A stretch of 64,000 nucleotides of DNA from contig JALSLW010000083.1 in assembly GCA_026988155.1 (NCBI GenBank), forward strand, positions 62,001 through 126,000. Direction: 5' to 3'. The position numbers and the translations under genes were made by a program. Positions within the stretch are counted from its first letter, which is position 1, and every line of letters begins with the position of its first letter. The stretch comes from Methylomonas sp. (lineage in GTDB: Bacteria; Pseudomonadota; Gammaproteobacteria; Methylococcales; Methylomonadaceae). Shown in pieces: positions 47,919 to 58,880 of the stretch. The notes under the pieces were generated by a model that ran no database searches, had not been told where the DNA came from, and saw only the letters and a list, made by a program, of their open reading frames with translations.

Positions 47919-48662
47919 ATGAAAATAATAGCAACATACAATATCAAAGGTGGCGTAGGCAAAACTTCAACAGCCGTTAATTTGGCCTACATCGCCGCTG
48001 AAAATGGTTATAAAACACTAGTATGGGATTTAGACCCACAAGGTGCAAGCAGCTATTACTTTAGAGTTAAACCCAAAATAAAGGGTGGCAGCAAAAAGTT
48101 GATTGCAGGGGACAGAGGTTTGGATGGCCTGATTAAAGCGACAGATTTTGAAAACTTGGATCTATTGCCCGCAGACTTCTCCTTTAGAAATTTGGATTTG
48201 GTGCTTGATGCCCGAAAAAAACCCACACAGCGTCTAAAAAAACTACTGGCCCCCCTTGCTAAAGAATATGATTTCATCTTTCTAGACTGCCCTCCCAATA
48301 TTTCTTTGCTGTCAGAGTCTGTTTTTGAAGCATCAGATATATTGCTCTCCCCCATTATTCCTACTACCCTGTCCTTGCGCACCCTAGAGCAGTTAAAAAA
48401 ATATATAAAAGATAGCAAGCTAAAGCACATTCAATTGATTCCATTTTTCTCAATGGCAGACAAGCGGAAAAAAATGCACCGAGAAATTATTGAATCACTG
48501 GCAGAAAGTCACCCAGACATATTGGAAACAGTTATTCCCTATGCAAGCGATATAGAACGCATGGGCTGGGAGCGCATGCCTCTTGGCGGCTACATCAAAA
48601 GAGGGCGCTCTCATGATGCCTACCAGGCGCTGTGGCAGGAAATAATACGTCGCACCCTTTAG
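47919..48662 (+). CDS. ParA family ATPase (orphan, linked to CHAD gene)
   Basis: MKIIATYNIKGGVGKTSTAVNLAYIAAENGYKTLVWDLDPQGASSYYF; FIFLDCPPNISLLSESV. Confidence 0.92.
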   Translation: MKIIATYNIKGGVGKTSTAVNLAYIAAENGYKTLVWDLDPQGASSYYFRVKPKIKGGSKKLIAGDRGLDGLIKATDFENLDLLPADFSFRNLDLVLDARKKPTQRLKKLLAPLAKEYDFIFLDCPPNISLLSESVFEASDILLSPIIPTTLSLRTLEQLKKYIKDSKLKHIQLIPFFSMADKRKKMHREIIESLAESHPDILETVIPYASDIERMGWERMPLGGYIKRGRSHDAYQALWQEIIRRTL

Positions 48663-49121
48663 TACTGGGCGACAGTGCCTTATCTGCCTCCCTCATACCC
48701 AAGTTAAGTGCAAAACCAATCACTTTAGCGTTGCCTTATCGGGAATCTAGCCCTTAAAATACATAGATTCCTGCTATGAAAATGTAATGGGCGGAGCATT
48801 TAACTTATATCACTCTATAAATAAAGGAGCTATTCTCTAGCGTCAACCTTGATGATCTTATTGCCTTGAACTTAACAGCCAATTGGTTTTAAAGCCATAG
48901 AAATTTAGCAGCTAGCAGAGCCTTTATAATGACACGCCTTTAAAACAAGTGCTCAGATAAACCGCACTGGAACATCATGAAAAAATGAAAGTTCGAGTTA
49001 AAGATTACAACAATGGGAAGGAGGATGAATGCGTCTACTGGCCAGGAAAAACAAGCCATAACAATTTGTTTTATATACTTTTCCAGAAAATAAAGCTCTA
49101 TTTTACTTGCAAAGCAGTCTT

Positions 49122-49198
49122 TGGCGGAGCGGACGGGACTCGAACCCGCGACCCCCGGCGTGACAGGCCGGTATTCTAACCAACTGAACTACCGCTCC
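49122..49198 (-). tRNA. tRNA-Asp (GTC)
   Basis: Reverse complement GGAGCGGTAGTTCAGTTGGTTAGAATACCGGCCTGTCACGCCGGGGGTCGCGGGTTCGAGTCCCGTCCGCTCCGCCA, 77 nt; cloverleaf stems and encoded CCA. Confidence 0.97.
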
Positions 49199-49308
49199 GC
49201 AAAGAAGGCGTATTCTAGGGAGATATAGTTTTTTCGTCAAGTAATTTTGTTGAATTTCGTAAATTTAAGTTAAACTATAAGCTTAAGGAATGAGATTTAA
49301 AAAACATC

Positions 49309-49989
49309 ATGAAAACAGAGCATCATAAAATCACCGTCACCCAAAAAGCTGAGGTTTCGTCAACCTGGCTGATTCCTGAAAATTATCAGTCTGTTCTGAT
49401 TATTGCTCATGGCGCGGGATATGATATGAATTCTATTTTTATCTCTCAATTGCATGAAGGTATTGCGAAACATGATATTTTAACCGTTAAGTTTAACTTT
49501 CCCTATATGGAGCAGGGATTAAAAGCACCGAATACGCCCCATGTTCTAGAAGAAACCTGGCAACAGGTTATCAACTCTGTGATAGAAAAGACGGGCGTAA
49601 AACGTAAACAGATATTCCTTTCCGGAAAAAGCATGGGGGGACGGTATGCGACTATTTTGGCCTCTAAAGAAGATCTGTATGCAGGGATTATTTTGTTTGG
49701 CTACCCGCTTCACGCACCAGGGAAACCTGATAAACCGCGCTTTAATCACTTGAAGGTCATTCATGAGCCTATGCTTTTTTTTCAAGGAACTCGTGACTCT
49801 TTATGTCAACTAAATATATTCAGGCCTTTGCTTGAAACATTATCACCCAAACCTACATTACATATTATTGAAGGTGGCGATCACTCATTTAAGCTGCTGA
49901 AACGCATTGAACGCAGTGAACAGTCTGTTTATGACGAAATTGCTCAGGTAAGTTCAGAGTGGATCAAAAAGACCGCCCGGTCTAATTAG
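49309..49989 (+). CDS. Alpha/beta hydrolase (dienelactone hydrolase / KANL3-Tex30-like)
   Basis: 226 aa; LIIAHGAGYDMNS, IFLSGKSMGGRYATILAS, LFFQGTRDSLC, IEGGDHSFKLLKR. Confidence 0.85.
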   Translation: MKTEHHKITVTQKAEVSSTWLIPENYQSVLIIAHGAGYDMNSIFISQLHEGIAKHDILTVKFNFPYMEQGLKAPNTPHVLEETWQQVINSVIEKTGVKRKQIFLSGKSMGGRYATILASKEDLYAGIILFGYPLHAPGKPDKPRFNHLKVIHEPMLFFQGTRDSLCQLNIFRPLLETLSPKPTLHIIEGGDHSFKLLKRIERSEQSVYDEIAQVSSEWIKKTARSN

Positions 49990-50036
49990 CCTTTAATAAA
50001 AAAATACAAATAATTACAAACTCTAGGTATTTTCTT

Positions 50037-50456
50037 GTGGAAAATTTTACCCCGCTCTCTGCCTTGCTTGGCGGAGCTCTAATTGGCCTCAGCGCAACAA
50101 TTCTTCTTTTATTTAATGGTCGAATGGCTGGAATCAGTGGCATTATGAATGGCCTATTTAATGCACCGAAAGATGAACGCATCTGGCGGCTAACTTTTCT
50201 TTGCGGCCTTATTATTGGAGCCTTTATTTTCCAGACCATATCACCGGATTTCTTTTTCCCTCGGCAAGGGTATCCCTTATGGCTAATCGCTATCGGCGGT
50301 TTTTTAGTCGGTGTGGGTACACGGCTGGGCAATGGCTGCACCAGCGGCCATGGTATCTGCGGTATTGCAAGCTTGTCTAGGCGCTCGATTTTTGCAACGC
50401 TGACATTTATGGGCACAGGCATGGCTACTGTCTATATTGCTAGGCATTTATTATGA
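50037..50456 (+). CDS. YeeE/YedE family sulfur-transport protein, half 1
   Basis: GTG start. 139 aa; LVGVGTRLGNGCTSGHGICGIASLSRRSIFATLTFM. Confidence 0.9.
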   Translation: MENFTPLSALLGGALIGLSATILLLFNGRMAGISGIMNGLFNAPKDERIWRLTFLCGLIIGAFIFQTISPDFFFPRQGYPLWLIAIGGFLVGVGTRLGNGCTSGHGICGIASLSRRSIFATLTFMGTGMATVYIARHLL

Positions 50457-50872
50457 ATAAATATTTTATTGCCCTTTTAAGCGGCATTATTTTTGGATTG
50501 GGACTCTCTCTTTCTCAAATGGTGAACCCCAATAAAGTAATTGATTTCTTAGATATATTTGGGCACTGGGATCCAAGTCTGGCTTTCGTAATGATGGGTG
50601 CCTTGGCAGTTGCTTTCATCTCATTTAGAATTATTCTAAAAAGGCCTGAGCCATTATTGGAAAAAGCCTTTCACAAATCACATCGAACAGAAATTGACAA
50701 AAGCCTTTTAGCCGGCGCAGCAATATTTGGTATTGGCTGGGGGCTTAGCGGTTATTGTCCCGGGCCTGCAGTAGCAAGTTTGGGCTCCGGAAATTTTGAG
50801 GCTCTAATTATGGTAATCTCTATTTACGCTGGGTTCTTTTCTCAAAAATGGTTTAGCAGTAAAAAATTTTGA
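50453..50872 (+). CDS. YeeE/YedE (DUF6691-type) family protein, half 2
   Basis: 139 aa; GLGLSLSQMVNPNKVIDFLDIFGHWDPSLAFVM, GWGLSGYCPGPAVASLGSG; overlaps the first gene by 4 bp. Confidence 0.9.
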   Translation: MNKYFIALLSGIIFGLGLSLSQMVNPNKVIDFLDIFGHWDPSLAFVMMGALAVAFISFRIILKRPEPLLEKAFHKSHRTEIDKSLLAGAAIFGIGWGLSGYCPGPAVASLGSGNFEALIMVISIYAGFFSQKWFSSKKF

Positions 50873-51056
50873 CGTTTAACCATAAAATACATTAATAGCT
50901 TTAAGAAGAAGCCGGTTCCTTTTGATCCGCCCTTCACGCTGCTTCATGGTCACTAATCACTTCATTTTAATCAGGCTTCATTCCGTATAGCATTAGCGAA
51001 ACAATCCCATTTCATGGATAATAGAGGATTTGAAGTTCTCCAATAACCTTAAAATA

Positions 51057-52817
51057 ATGAAACAAAAGCTGGAAACTCTGCTTCAACATGCTGTTGAAAG
51101 TCTTAAATCCGAAGGCATTCTAGATCAGAAATCATCCCCTCAAATTAATATTGAGCGTGCAAAAGATACTCGCCATGGCGATTTTGCCAGCAATTTAGCA
51201 ATGATGCTGGCAAAACAGGCTAAAACCAACCCACGCCAATTGGCAGAAAAGATCATTTTATTGCTTCCCAAGGATTCATCCATTTCTAAAGTAGAAATTG
51301 CCGGTCCTGGGTTTATCAATTTTTTTATTAATGCTGATGCTCAGTTTCAAGTGATCAAAAAAATTCATGTCGCTGGCAAAAAGTATGGTCTAAGCAATGT
51401 GGGAGCAGGGAAAAAAGTTCAGGTTGAATTTGTTTCTGCCAATCCAACAGGGCCGCTCCATGTTGGTCATGGCCGTGGCGCAGCCTATGGCTCAGCCGTT
51501 GCGGATTTACTTCAGGCTGTCGGCTTTGATGTTTCCAAAGAATATTATGTAAATGATGCCGGACGTCAAATGGATATATTGGCAACCAGTGTCTGGCTAC
51601 GTTACCTAGAGGAATGCGGTGAAGTTGTTGCATTTCCAAGTAATGGCTACCGTGGAGAGTATATTCGGGATATTGCCTTTAATATACATAAAAACACAGA
51701 AAATGAATATCGCAGACCCGCAGAACTGGTGCTAGAAGACATTCCTGCGGATGAACCTCAGGGCGGTGACAAAGAAGTACATATTGATGCACTGATTGAC
51801 AGGACCAAAACCTTGCTTGGGGAATCTCTTTACCGTGATTTATTTCAGGCAGGCCTAACAGTTATTCTTGATGATATCAAAGACGACCTGGAAGCATTCG
51901 GCGTTACTTTTCAGGAATGGTTCTCAGAACGCGTTTTAATGGAAGATGGCTCTGTAAAAGAAGCGATGGAACGCTTGGATAAAGCGGGCTACATATACCA
52001 GAAGGAAGGGGCCACCTGGTTTGCATCCAGTCGCTTAGGCGATGAAAAAGACAGGGTTGTGGTAAGGGAGAATGGCCAGACAACCTACTTTGCCTCTGAT
52101 ATTGCCTATCATATGAATAAGCTTGATCGTGGCTTTGATCAGGTTATCAATATCTGGGGAGCTGATCATCATGGGTATATTCCCCGGGTAAGAGCTGCAA
52201 TGCAAGCTCTAGGTGCCGATGACTCTAAACTGACCGTATTGCTGGTTCAATTTGCAATACTCTACCGCGGAAAGGAAAAGGTTCCCATGTCTACGCGATC
52301 AGGTGAATTTGTTACTTTGCGCCAATTACGCAGCGAAGTAGGCACCGATGCGGCACGTTTCTTTTATGTTATGCGCAAATCCGAACAGCATATGGATTTT
52401 GATTTAAAACTGGCCACCTCTAAAACCAATGAAAATCCTGTATTTTACGTGCAATATGCTCATGCCCGTGTTTGCAGCGTTTTACGGCAGCTCGATGAAA
52501 AGGGCTGGGAAAGAGATTTGAACCTGGGCATGGAAAACCTGGACAGGCTAACTGAAGATCATGAATTGGCATTGATTACAGATTTATCTAAATATCCGGA
52601 AATTTTAGAAAAAGCAGCATTAAAATATGAACCGCACCAATTGATTCACTATCTGCGTGACTTGGCTACCAGCTTTCATACCTATTACAATGCACATCAG
52701 TTTCTGGTAGAAGATGAAGCATTAAGAAATGCTCGGCTAAATCTTATTTGTGCCGCAAAACAGGTTCTTGCCAATGGTTTATCGATATTAAATATTAATA
52801 CACCTGAGTCAATGTAA
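51057..52817 (+). CDS. argS: Arginyl-tRNA synthetase
   Basis: [47 protein letters not shown]; start MKQKLETL preferred. Confidence 0.97.
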   Translation: MKQKLETLLQHAVESLKSEGILDQKSSPQINIERAKDTRHGDFASNLAMMLAKQAKTNPRQLAEKIILLLPKDSSISKVEIAGPGFINFFINADAQFQVIKKIHVAGKKYGLSNVGAGKKVQVEFVSANPTGPLHVGHGRGAAYGSAVADLLQAVGFDVSKEYYVNDAGRQMDILATSVWLRYLEECGEVVAFPSNGYRGEYIRDIAFNIHKNTENEYRRPAELVLEDIPADEPQGGDKEVHIDALIDRTKTLLGESLYRDLFQAGLTVILDDIKDDLEAFGVTFQEWFSERVLMEDGSVKEAMERLDKAGYIYQKEGATWFASSRLGDEKDRVVVRENGQTTYFASDIAYHMNKLDRGFDQVINIWGADHHGYIPRVRAAMQALGADDSKLTVLLVQFAILYRGKEKVPMSTRSGEFVTLRQLRSEVGTDAARFFYVMRKSEQHMDFDLKLATSKTNENPVFYVQYAHARVCSVLRQLDEKGWERDLNLGMENLDRLTEDHELALITDLSKYPEILEKAALKYEPHQLIHYLRDLATSFHTYYNAHQFLVEDEALRNARLNLICAAKQVLANGLSILNINTPESM

Positions 52818-53374
52818 TGGCCAGAGATTATAAACATAGAGCGTCGTCAAGAAAGCCCCCACCCCAGCAGTCATCGGTTGCCTGGTGGAAATGGGGATTA
52901 ATTATATTGCTGGTTGCTGTATTTGTATTTTTTTTGATTTTCTTAAAGAAAACGGGTTCCGAAACGGAACCGCAGCAGCCGAAAAGCATCCCGGTATCTT
53001 CGGTTAAAAAAGAACCTGAATCTGCTAAAAACTCTCGAGAGCCAAAATTTACTTTTTACAATTTATTATCAGAAGAGCAAGTATACGACCATGAAATAAA
53101 TGCCCGAAAACGTGAAGAGCGGATCGGAAAAGGAAAAAAAAGTAAATATATGCTACAGGCTGGTGCTTTTCGAAACTATGCAGAGGCTGATAAACTAAAG
53201 GCTGAATTAGCTTTAATCGGAATAGAATCGAAAATAGAAAAAGCTAAAGTTGGAAATGCTATCTGGAATAGAGTAAAAATAGGTCCTTATATTAGCCCTT
53301 CTAGAGTTTCCGTTTTAAAGGAACGGTTAAAGAAAAAGGGTATTGATGCTATCGTTACTGAAGCAAAAAGCTGA
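52817..53374 (+). CDS. SPOR domain protein
   Basis: One TM (WWKWGLIILLVAVFVFFLIFL); SPOR region YMLQAGAFRNYAEADKLKAELALIGIESKIEKAKVGNAIWNRVKIGPY; next to argS. Confidence 0.9.
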   Translation: MARDYKHRASSRKPPPQQSSVAWWKWGLIILLVAVFVFFLIFLKKTGSETEPQQPKSIPVSSVKKEPESAKNSREPKFTFYNLLSEEQVYDHEINARKREERIGKGKKSKYMLQAGAFRNYAEADKLKAELALIGIESKIEKAKVGNAIWNRVKIGPYISPSRVSVLKERLKKKGIDAIVTEAKS

Positions 53375-53428
53375 GAAACCTGGATTTTGAATTTTTAAAT
53401 CATTGCAAAAATAACTAAAAGAATAAAT

Positions 53429-53953
53429 ATGTATGAAATAGAGTACGAATTTCGAGAAGAGGATCTGGTTCATTTTAATGAATTGCGTTTAAAAAATGAT
53501 CTAGACTTACAGAAAAATATCCGTAAGCACCGCATGATTGTTCCCGGAACAATGCTGCTTATCGGCATGTTTTATTATATCTATTATGCAGATATGATGA
53601 CAACAGCCTATATCGCACTATTAGCTTTTGTCTGGGCAATTGTTTCTCCCTATACGATGAAAATGGATATGCGCAGGCAATTTATTGAAAGCTATACCGA
53701 CAAAGAAAAAGCAGATATGTTTGGGCTGCATACCTTAAAAATAGAGCAAGACTATCTAGCTGAAAAGTCACCTGGCGGCAAGCATAAAACTCCATGGAAA
53801 GATATGCTTCGCGTTGATTATGTTGATAAATATGTGCATATTTTTATAGACCTTGATTCAGCAATCGTCATTCCCGTCGAAACTATTAAAAGCGGTGATC
53901 TGAAAAAATTTGCAGAACAGGCTGAGAGTATGATTGAGCGCCTTAGCAATTAA
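53429..53953 (+). CDS. YcxB-like membrane protein
   Basis: 174 aa; two TM helices, C-terminal TPWKDMLRVDYVDKYVHIFIDLDSAIVIPVETI. Confidence 0.6.
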   Translation: MYEIEYEFREEDLVHFNELRLKNDLDLQKNIRKHRMIVPGTMLLIGMFYYIYYADMMTTAYIALLAFVWAIVSPYTMKMDMRRQFIESYTDKEKADMFGLHTLKIEQDYLAEKSPGGKHKTPWKDMLRVDYVDKYVHIFIDLDSAIVIPVETIKSGDLKKFAEQAESMIERLSN

Positions 53954-53984
53954 GATTTATGCTCGCTCTCTTGTTCTGTCATTA

Positions 53985-54143
53985 GGCAACTCGCAATAAA
54001 TAACCCACCAATCTTGCTTGTCTTTTTATCCGTCTTCAGCGTTGCAACTTCGGTCACATAGCTTGCTATGCTCCCTTCGTTGCGCCTTGAAGACGAATAA
54101 AAATCCTGCGCAATCTGGATAGGTTATTTAATGCGCGTTACCT
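53985..54143. mobile_element. MITE-like element family B, copy 1
   Basis: 159 bp, TIRs GGCAACTCGCAATAAATAACCCACC... / ...GGTTATTTAATGCGCGTTACCT, flanked by TA on both sides; central hairpin around CATAGCTTGCTATG. Confidence 0.82.
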
Positions 54144-54146
54144 TAG

Positions 54147-54398
54147 CTAAAAGAGAAAACGCTTTGGAGCACTATTTGCTAACATAAGTATTTTTAAATA
54201 AAAGGAAGAAACCTTTTCCAATAATGCCAAAAGCATCATTGGAAAAGACTCCTTGCCTTTATGTTTAGCTGTACGCTGATATTTTGTTTTATCTTTAAAA
54301 ACTTGAGCTCTGTTAAATTGATGAGCAAATTTTGCCACTGGGTTTTTAATCGGGCTTGCGCTCAGCCCAATCCCTTTCTTTATCTTTTTCTTTTTCAT
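54147..54398 (-). CDS. Small basic conserved protein (DUF7230-like)
   Basis: KNPVAKFAHQFNRAQVFKDKTKYQRTAKHKGK is a recognisable conserved core; the C-terminal part reads through a hairpin. Confidence 0.55.
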   Translation of the reverse strand: MKKKKIKKGIGLSASPIKNPVAKFAHQFNRAQVFKDKTKYQRTAKHKGKESFPMMLLALLEKVSSFYLKILMLANSAPKRFLF

Positions 54399-54423
54399 AT
54401 AAACACCTTAAATATTGGATTAT

Positions 54424-54675
54424 CCAAGAAAAGTCAGTTCAGCTCAGACTATATGGAGAATCTGGGCGGAGCAAAAAATGTTCCTGTATTTTCTGAATTA
54501 ATAACAATCACCTACAGATAATAACTATAGTCTGTCATCAAGAACCATTGTGCAGATTTTTCACAAAACTGTGAAATGATTTTATCCCACCGAATAGGTG
54601 ACTGATAAATAATTTAGATACATATATTATACAATGACTTACAAATAAACCTAGCGTTCAACTGATTTTTCTAGG
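54424..54675. mobile_element. MITE-like element family A, diverged copy
   Basis: Ends CCAAGAAAAGTCAGTTCAGC / GCGTTCAACTGATTTTTCTAGG; TSD ATTAT at 54419-54423 and 54676-54680; shared TTTTTCACAAAACTGTGAA and CACCGAATAGGTG hairpins; 252 bp. Confidence 0.78.
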
Positions 54676-54727
54676 ATTATCCAACGTATAATATTAGTAT
54701 ACTCATTTATTTGAACATATATTTGCT

Positions 54728-56596
54728 GTGAATTTCCAGAAAAAATTTGACGTTATTGTAATTGGCGGCGGCCATGCGGGGACTGAAGCCGCATTGGCCT
54801 CGGCTCGTTGCGGTGTAAAAACGCTGTTGCTTACCCAAAACATAGACACTCTAGGACAAATGAGCTGTAACCCTGCCATTGGAGGCATAGGGAAAGGCCA
54901 TTTAGTTAAAGAAATTGATGCGCTGGGCGGGGCAATGGCTCAGGCTGCCGACGAAGCAGGCATTCAGTTTAGAACTTTAAATGCCAGTAAAGGCCCGGCT
55001 GTAAGAGCAACCCGTGCCCAGGCAGACCGCAGTCTCTATAAACAGGCAATAAGACACGCATTAGAAAATCAGCATAATCTCACACTGTTTCAACAGACTG
55101 TTTCTGACTTTATTGTGGAAGGCGATAGAATCGTTGGCGTTAAAACTCAAATGGGACTAGATTTTTCGGCAAAAGCCGTCGTATTAACCACAGGCACTTT
55201 TTTAGGAGGCCTGATTCATATTGGGCTAGAAAACTACAGTGGCGGACGGGCGGGCGAATCTGCTTCTATCGCACTGGCAGACCGTCTACGCGAATTGCCT
55301 TTTCAGGTAGACCGCTTAAAAACAGGAACACCGCCACGGATTGATGGCAGAAGCATTGATTTTAGCAAACTTGAAGTCCAGCCTGGCGATGAAGTGCTGC
55401 CTGTATTTTCATTCATGGGAACCAGGGAAAAGCATCCGCGCCAGATCCCCTGCCATATTACTCGAACCAATAGTCAGACCCACGATATAATCCGTTCAGG
55501 CATGGATCGTTCTCCTATGTATACGGGAGTAATTGATGGAGTTGGACCGCGTTATTGTCCTTCCATCGAAGATAAGGTCGTGCGTTTTGCCGACAGAGAT
55601 TCTCATCAGGTATTTGTTGAACCTGAAGGCTTAAATACTCACGAAATATACCCCAACGGCATTTCAACTAGCCTTCCTTTTGATATTCAGTGCCAATTTA
55701 TACAGTCCATGCCCGGATTTGAACAGGCCGTTATTATTCGCCCAGGCTATGCCATTGAATACGATTACTTTAATCCGATTGATTTAAAATCATCTTTAGA
55801 AACAAAGCACATGAATGCCCTGTTTTTTGCAGGACAGATCAATGGTACAACTGGCTATGAAGAAGCCGGCGCTCAAGGCTTGATCGCAGGTTTAAATGCT
55901 GCCAGAATGATTAAAGGCCTTGAAAGCTGGTGCCCAGAACGAGACGAAGCATACATCGGTGTAATGATAGACGACTTGATTACCCGAGGAACAAAGGAAC
56001 CCTATCGCATGTTTACCAGCCGAGCTGAATATCGCCTATTGTTGAGAGAAGACAATGCTGATTTACGATTGACTGAAAAAGGACGAGAACTTGGTTTGGT
56101 AAGCGATGACCGCTGGCAGGCATTTGAAAAAAAACGTGAATCGATAATTCAGTTGCAAAAGACATTAAGTAAGCACTGGGTCAGAGTGGGCACAGCGCAG
56201 GCGACTCAAGCTGAAAATCTATGGGGCAAAGAGCTAAAAAAAGAAGCCAGCATGCTTGCCCTGCTGCATCGCCCAGAGGTTGATGTAGAGAACCTGTTAG
56301 CTTTTGCCAATATAGAAAATATCGATGAGCAAGTAGCTGAACAAATTGCTATTCAAGCTAAATATGCAGGGTATATTGACAGGCAGCAAACGGAAATAAA
56401 CCGCACCAAACGCTATAACCACCTAAAACTGCCAATTAATGAAGATTACAGTAAAGTTTCAGGGCTTTCTAATGAAGTCTGCGAAAAATTACAGCTGCAA
56501 AGACCGGAAACATTAGGCCAGGCCTCTCGCATACCCGGTATAACGCCAGCAGCAATCTCCTTGCTATTGGTTCACTTAAAAAAGAAAATGAGTTGA
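54728..56596 (+). CDS. mnmG: tRNA uridine-5-carboxymethylaminomethyl modification enzyme MnmG (GidA)
   Basis: [73 protein letters not shown] start. Confidence 0.98.
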   Translation: MNFQKKFDVIVIGGGHAGTEAALASARCGVKTLLLTQNIDTLGQMSCNPAIGGIGKGHLVKEIDALGGAMAQAADEAGIQFRTLNASKGPAVRATRAQADRSLYKQAIRHALENQHNLTLFQQTVSDFIVEGDRIVGVKTQMGLDFSAKAVVLTTGTFLGGLIHIGLENYSGGRAGESASIALADRLRELPFQVDRLKTGTPPRIDGRSIDFSKLEVQPGDEVLPVFSFMGTREKHPRQIPCHITRTNSQTHDIIRSGMDRSPMYTGVIDGVGPRYCPSIEDKVVRFADRDSHQVFVEPEGLNTHEIYPNGISTSLPFDIQCQFIQSMPGFEQAVIIRPGYAIEYDYFNPIDLKSSLETKHMNALFFAGQINGTTGYEEAGAQGLIAGLNAARMIKGLESWCPERDEAYIGVMIDDLITRGTKEPYRMFTSRAEYRLLLREDNADLRLTEKGRELGLVSDDRWQAFEKKRESIIQLQKTLSKHWVRVGTAQATQAENLWGKELKKEASMLALLHRPEVDVENLLAFANIENIDEQVAEQIAIQAKYAGYIDRQQTEINRTKRYNHLKLPINEDYSKVSGLSNEVCEKLQLQRPETLGQASRIPGITPAAISLLLVHLKKKMS

Positions 56597-57228
56597 TGGA
56601 AACATGTCGTAAAATATTGCAGCAAGGTCTTCAGATACTTGAAATAAGCTATGATGAGAGTCAATTAGAGGCATTGCTTAAATTTATTAAGCTGATTGAA
56701 AAATGGAACAAAACCTATAACCTAACGGCTGTCCGTAATCGGGAAGAGATGGCGCGTTTGCATATATTGGACAGCTTGACCGTTCTGCCTTTTGTACGCG
56801 GGGATAGAGTCGCCGATATTGGCACCGGTGCAGGACTGCCCGGAATTCCTTTAGCTATTTTTTCCCCTTATGTGCAGTTTGCATTAATAGATTCCAATTC
56901 AAAAAAAACCCGATTTGTGCAGCAGGCCATTTTAGAATTAAAATTAAGCAATGTAACTGTACTGCATAGCCGAGTTGAAAGTTTTCAGCCTGACGCCCAA
57001 TTTTCTACTGTTATCACCCGGGCATTTGCCAATTTGCAGGACATTATGCGCCTAACTAAACATTTAATAGCACCCTCTGGCGTTTTATTGGCAATGAAAG
57101 GCCAGTCGCCGGACACTGAAGAAATTGAGTCGCTCGCTGTACCGTACTCTATTATTCAGCTTAATATTCCCAAACTTAAAACAGAAAGATGTTTAATCCG
57201 AATAGAAGGAGTGGCTAATCATGGGTAA
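56593..57228 (+). CDS. rsmG: 16S rRNA (guanine527-N7)-methyltransferase RsmG (GidB)
   Basis: [51 protein letters not shown]. Confidence 0.97.
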   Translation: MMETCRKILQQGLQILEISYDESQLEALLKFIKLIEKWNKTYNLTAVRNREEMARLHILDSLTVLPFVRGDRVADIGTGAGLPGIPLAIFSPYVQFALIDSNSKKTRFVQQAILELKLSNVTVLHSRVESFQPDAQFSTVITRAFANLQDIMRLTKHLIAPSGVLLAMKGQSPDTEEIESLAVPYSIIQLNIPKLKTERCLIRIEGVANHG

Positions 57229-58003
57229 AATCATTGCTGTCACCAATCAGAAAGGCGGGGTTGGCAAAACCACGACCAGTGTAAACCTGGCGGCCTCTTT
57301 GGCTGCAGCCAATCGCCAGGTATTGCTTATTGACCTTGATCCTCAGGGCAACGCCGCTATGGGGTGCGGTGTTGATAAAGATGAAGTTGAATATTCCAGC
57401 TGTGAGTTGCTGCTGGAAGAAGTCCCCGTCTCAGAAATCATTATAAATAATAAAGAGATTGGGTTTGATATTATCCCTGGGAATGCTGATTTAACGGCAG
57501 CTGAAGTACATTTAATGGATGCTAAAAATAGGGAGCGGAAACTTGCAGATGCCTTGATACCCGTTAGGCATGAATATGACTATATATTGATCGACTGTCC
57601 TCCTTCCCTAAATATGCTGACCTTAAATGCAATGGTCGCCGCCGACAGTGTTCTAGTTCCCATGCAATGTGAATATTACGCATTGGAAGGTCTCTCTGCA
57701 TTAATGGCGACATTAAAAAATGTGAGAGATACTGTAAATCAGGGCTTACACCTGGAAGGCATTTTAAGAACAATGTTTGACAACAGAAGCCGTTTAACCA
57801 AAGATGTTTCAGAGCAATTGCAAGAATATTTTGACGATAAAGTCTTTAGAACATGCATCCCTAGAAACGTACGCTTGGCAGAGGCACCCAGCCACGGACT
57901 GCCTATCATTCAGTACGATAAAAAATCGCGAGGAGCTGTTGCCTATATTGCAATGGCAGGCGAAATGATTAGAAAAGAAGAACACGAACAAGGAAAAAAA
58001 TAG
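57221..58003 (+). CDS. parA: Chromosome partitioning protein ParA/Soj
   Basis: [50 protein letters not shown]. Confidence 0.97.
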   Translation: MGKIIAVTNQKGGVGKTTTSVNLAASLAAANRQVLLIDLDPQGNAAMGCGVDKDEVEYSSCELLLEEVPVSEIIINNKEIGFDIIPGNADLTAAEVHLMDAKNRERKLADALIPVRHEYDYILIDCPPSLNMLTLNAMVAADSVLVPMQCEYYALEGLSALMATLKNVRDTVNQGLHLEGILRTMFDNRSRLTKDVSEQLQEYFDDKVFRTCIPRNVRLAEAPSHGLPIIQYDKKSRGAVAYIAMAGEMIRKEEHEQGKK

Positions 58004-58004
58004 C

Positions 58005-58853
58005 ATGGCATTAAAAAAACGGGGCTTAGGCCGAGGTCTAAATGCTCTTTTAGGAGATGTCCCGCCCACAGAAAAAGAAAAATCACAAAATCTGCAAACT
58101 TTACCGATAGAGTTTTTGCAACGGGGAAAGTATCAGCCAAGAAAGGATATGAAGCCTGATGCTTTACAAGAATTGGCTGAGTCTATCAAGGCCCAGGGTA
58201 TTATTCAGCCTATTGTTGTCCGCCCAATTGCGGATGAACGCTATGAAATTATCGCTGGAGAACGCCGATGGCGTGCGGCTCAGCTAGCTTCCTTGCAGGA
58301 AATCCCAGTTGTTATAAAAGAGATTGACGACCGTGCAGCCATGGCTATCGCATTAATTGAAAATATTCAGCGGGAGGATCTAAATGCTCTGGAAGAAGCC
58401 GAAGCCTTAAAAAGATTGGTCGATGAGTTTGACATGACACATCAGCAGACTGCAGATGCCGTTGGAAAATCACGAGCTATGGTGTCTAACTTATTACGGC
58501 TGCTAGAACTGCCTAATGAAGTAAAAATTCTATTAGCCAAAGGCTCTATAGAAATGGGCCATGCCAGGGCACTGCTAACTTTAGATGCAGACAGGCAGAT
58601 AGAGATTGCCAATAAAATAGTAAAACAGCAGTTAACAGTCAGAGCAACTGAGAAGCTAGTTAAAGATGCGGGCAGTATAAAAACGGCTGCACTTAAGCAT
58701 CAGGATACAGATACTCTAAGACTGCAGGAGCAGCTAACGGAAAAAACCGGAGCCAAAGTTATTATCAGCCACCAAAAAAATGGCAAAGGCAAGCTGGTTT
58801 TTAATTATACGAGCCTTGAAGAGCTGGAAGGAATTATTAATCGCATACAGTAA
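58005..58853 (+). CDS. parB: Chromosome partitioning protein ParB/Spo0J
   Basis: KKRGLGRGLNALLGD; RYEIIAGERRWRAAQLA; IALIENIQREDLNALEEAEA. Confidence 0.97.
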   Translation: MALKKRGLGRGLNALLGDVPPTEKEKSQNLQTLPIEFLQRGKYQPRKDMKPDALQELAESIKAQGIIQPIVVRPIADERYEIIAGERRWRAAQLASLQEIPVVIKEIDDRAAMAIALIENIQREDLNALEEAEALKRLVDEFDMTHQQTADAVGKSRAMVSNLLRLLELPNEVKILLAKGSIEMGHARALLTLDADRQIEIANKIVKQQLTVRATEKLVKDAGSIKTAALKHQDTDTLRLQEQLTEKTGAKVIISHQKNGKGKLVFNYTSLEELEGIINRIQ

Positions 58854-58880
58854 ATGATGAATAGCTTAGGAATGGGGCTC

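Noticed and set aside
48985-49179. 64-aa + strand ORF ending ...GGADGTRTRDPRRDRPVF
   Set aside because: It is the antisense translation of the tRNA-Asp gene (49122-49198), a classic spurious ORF.
53954-54727. Possible oriC upstream of mnmG
   Set aside because: No cluster of DnaA boxes (TTATCCACA) seen and no dnaA nearby; the space is filled by two MITE-like elements and a small gene.
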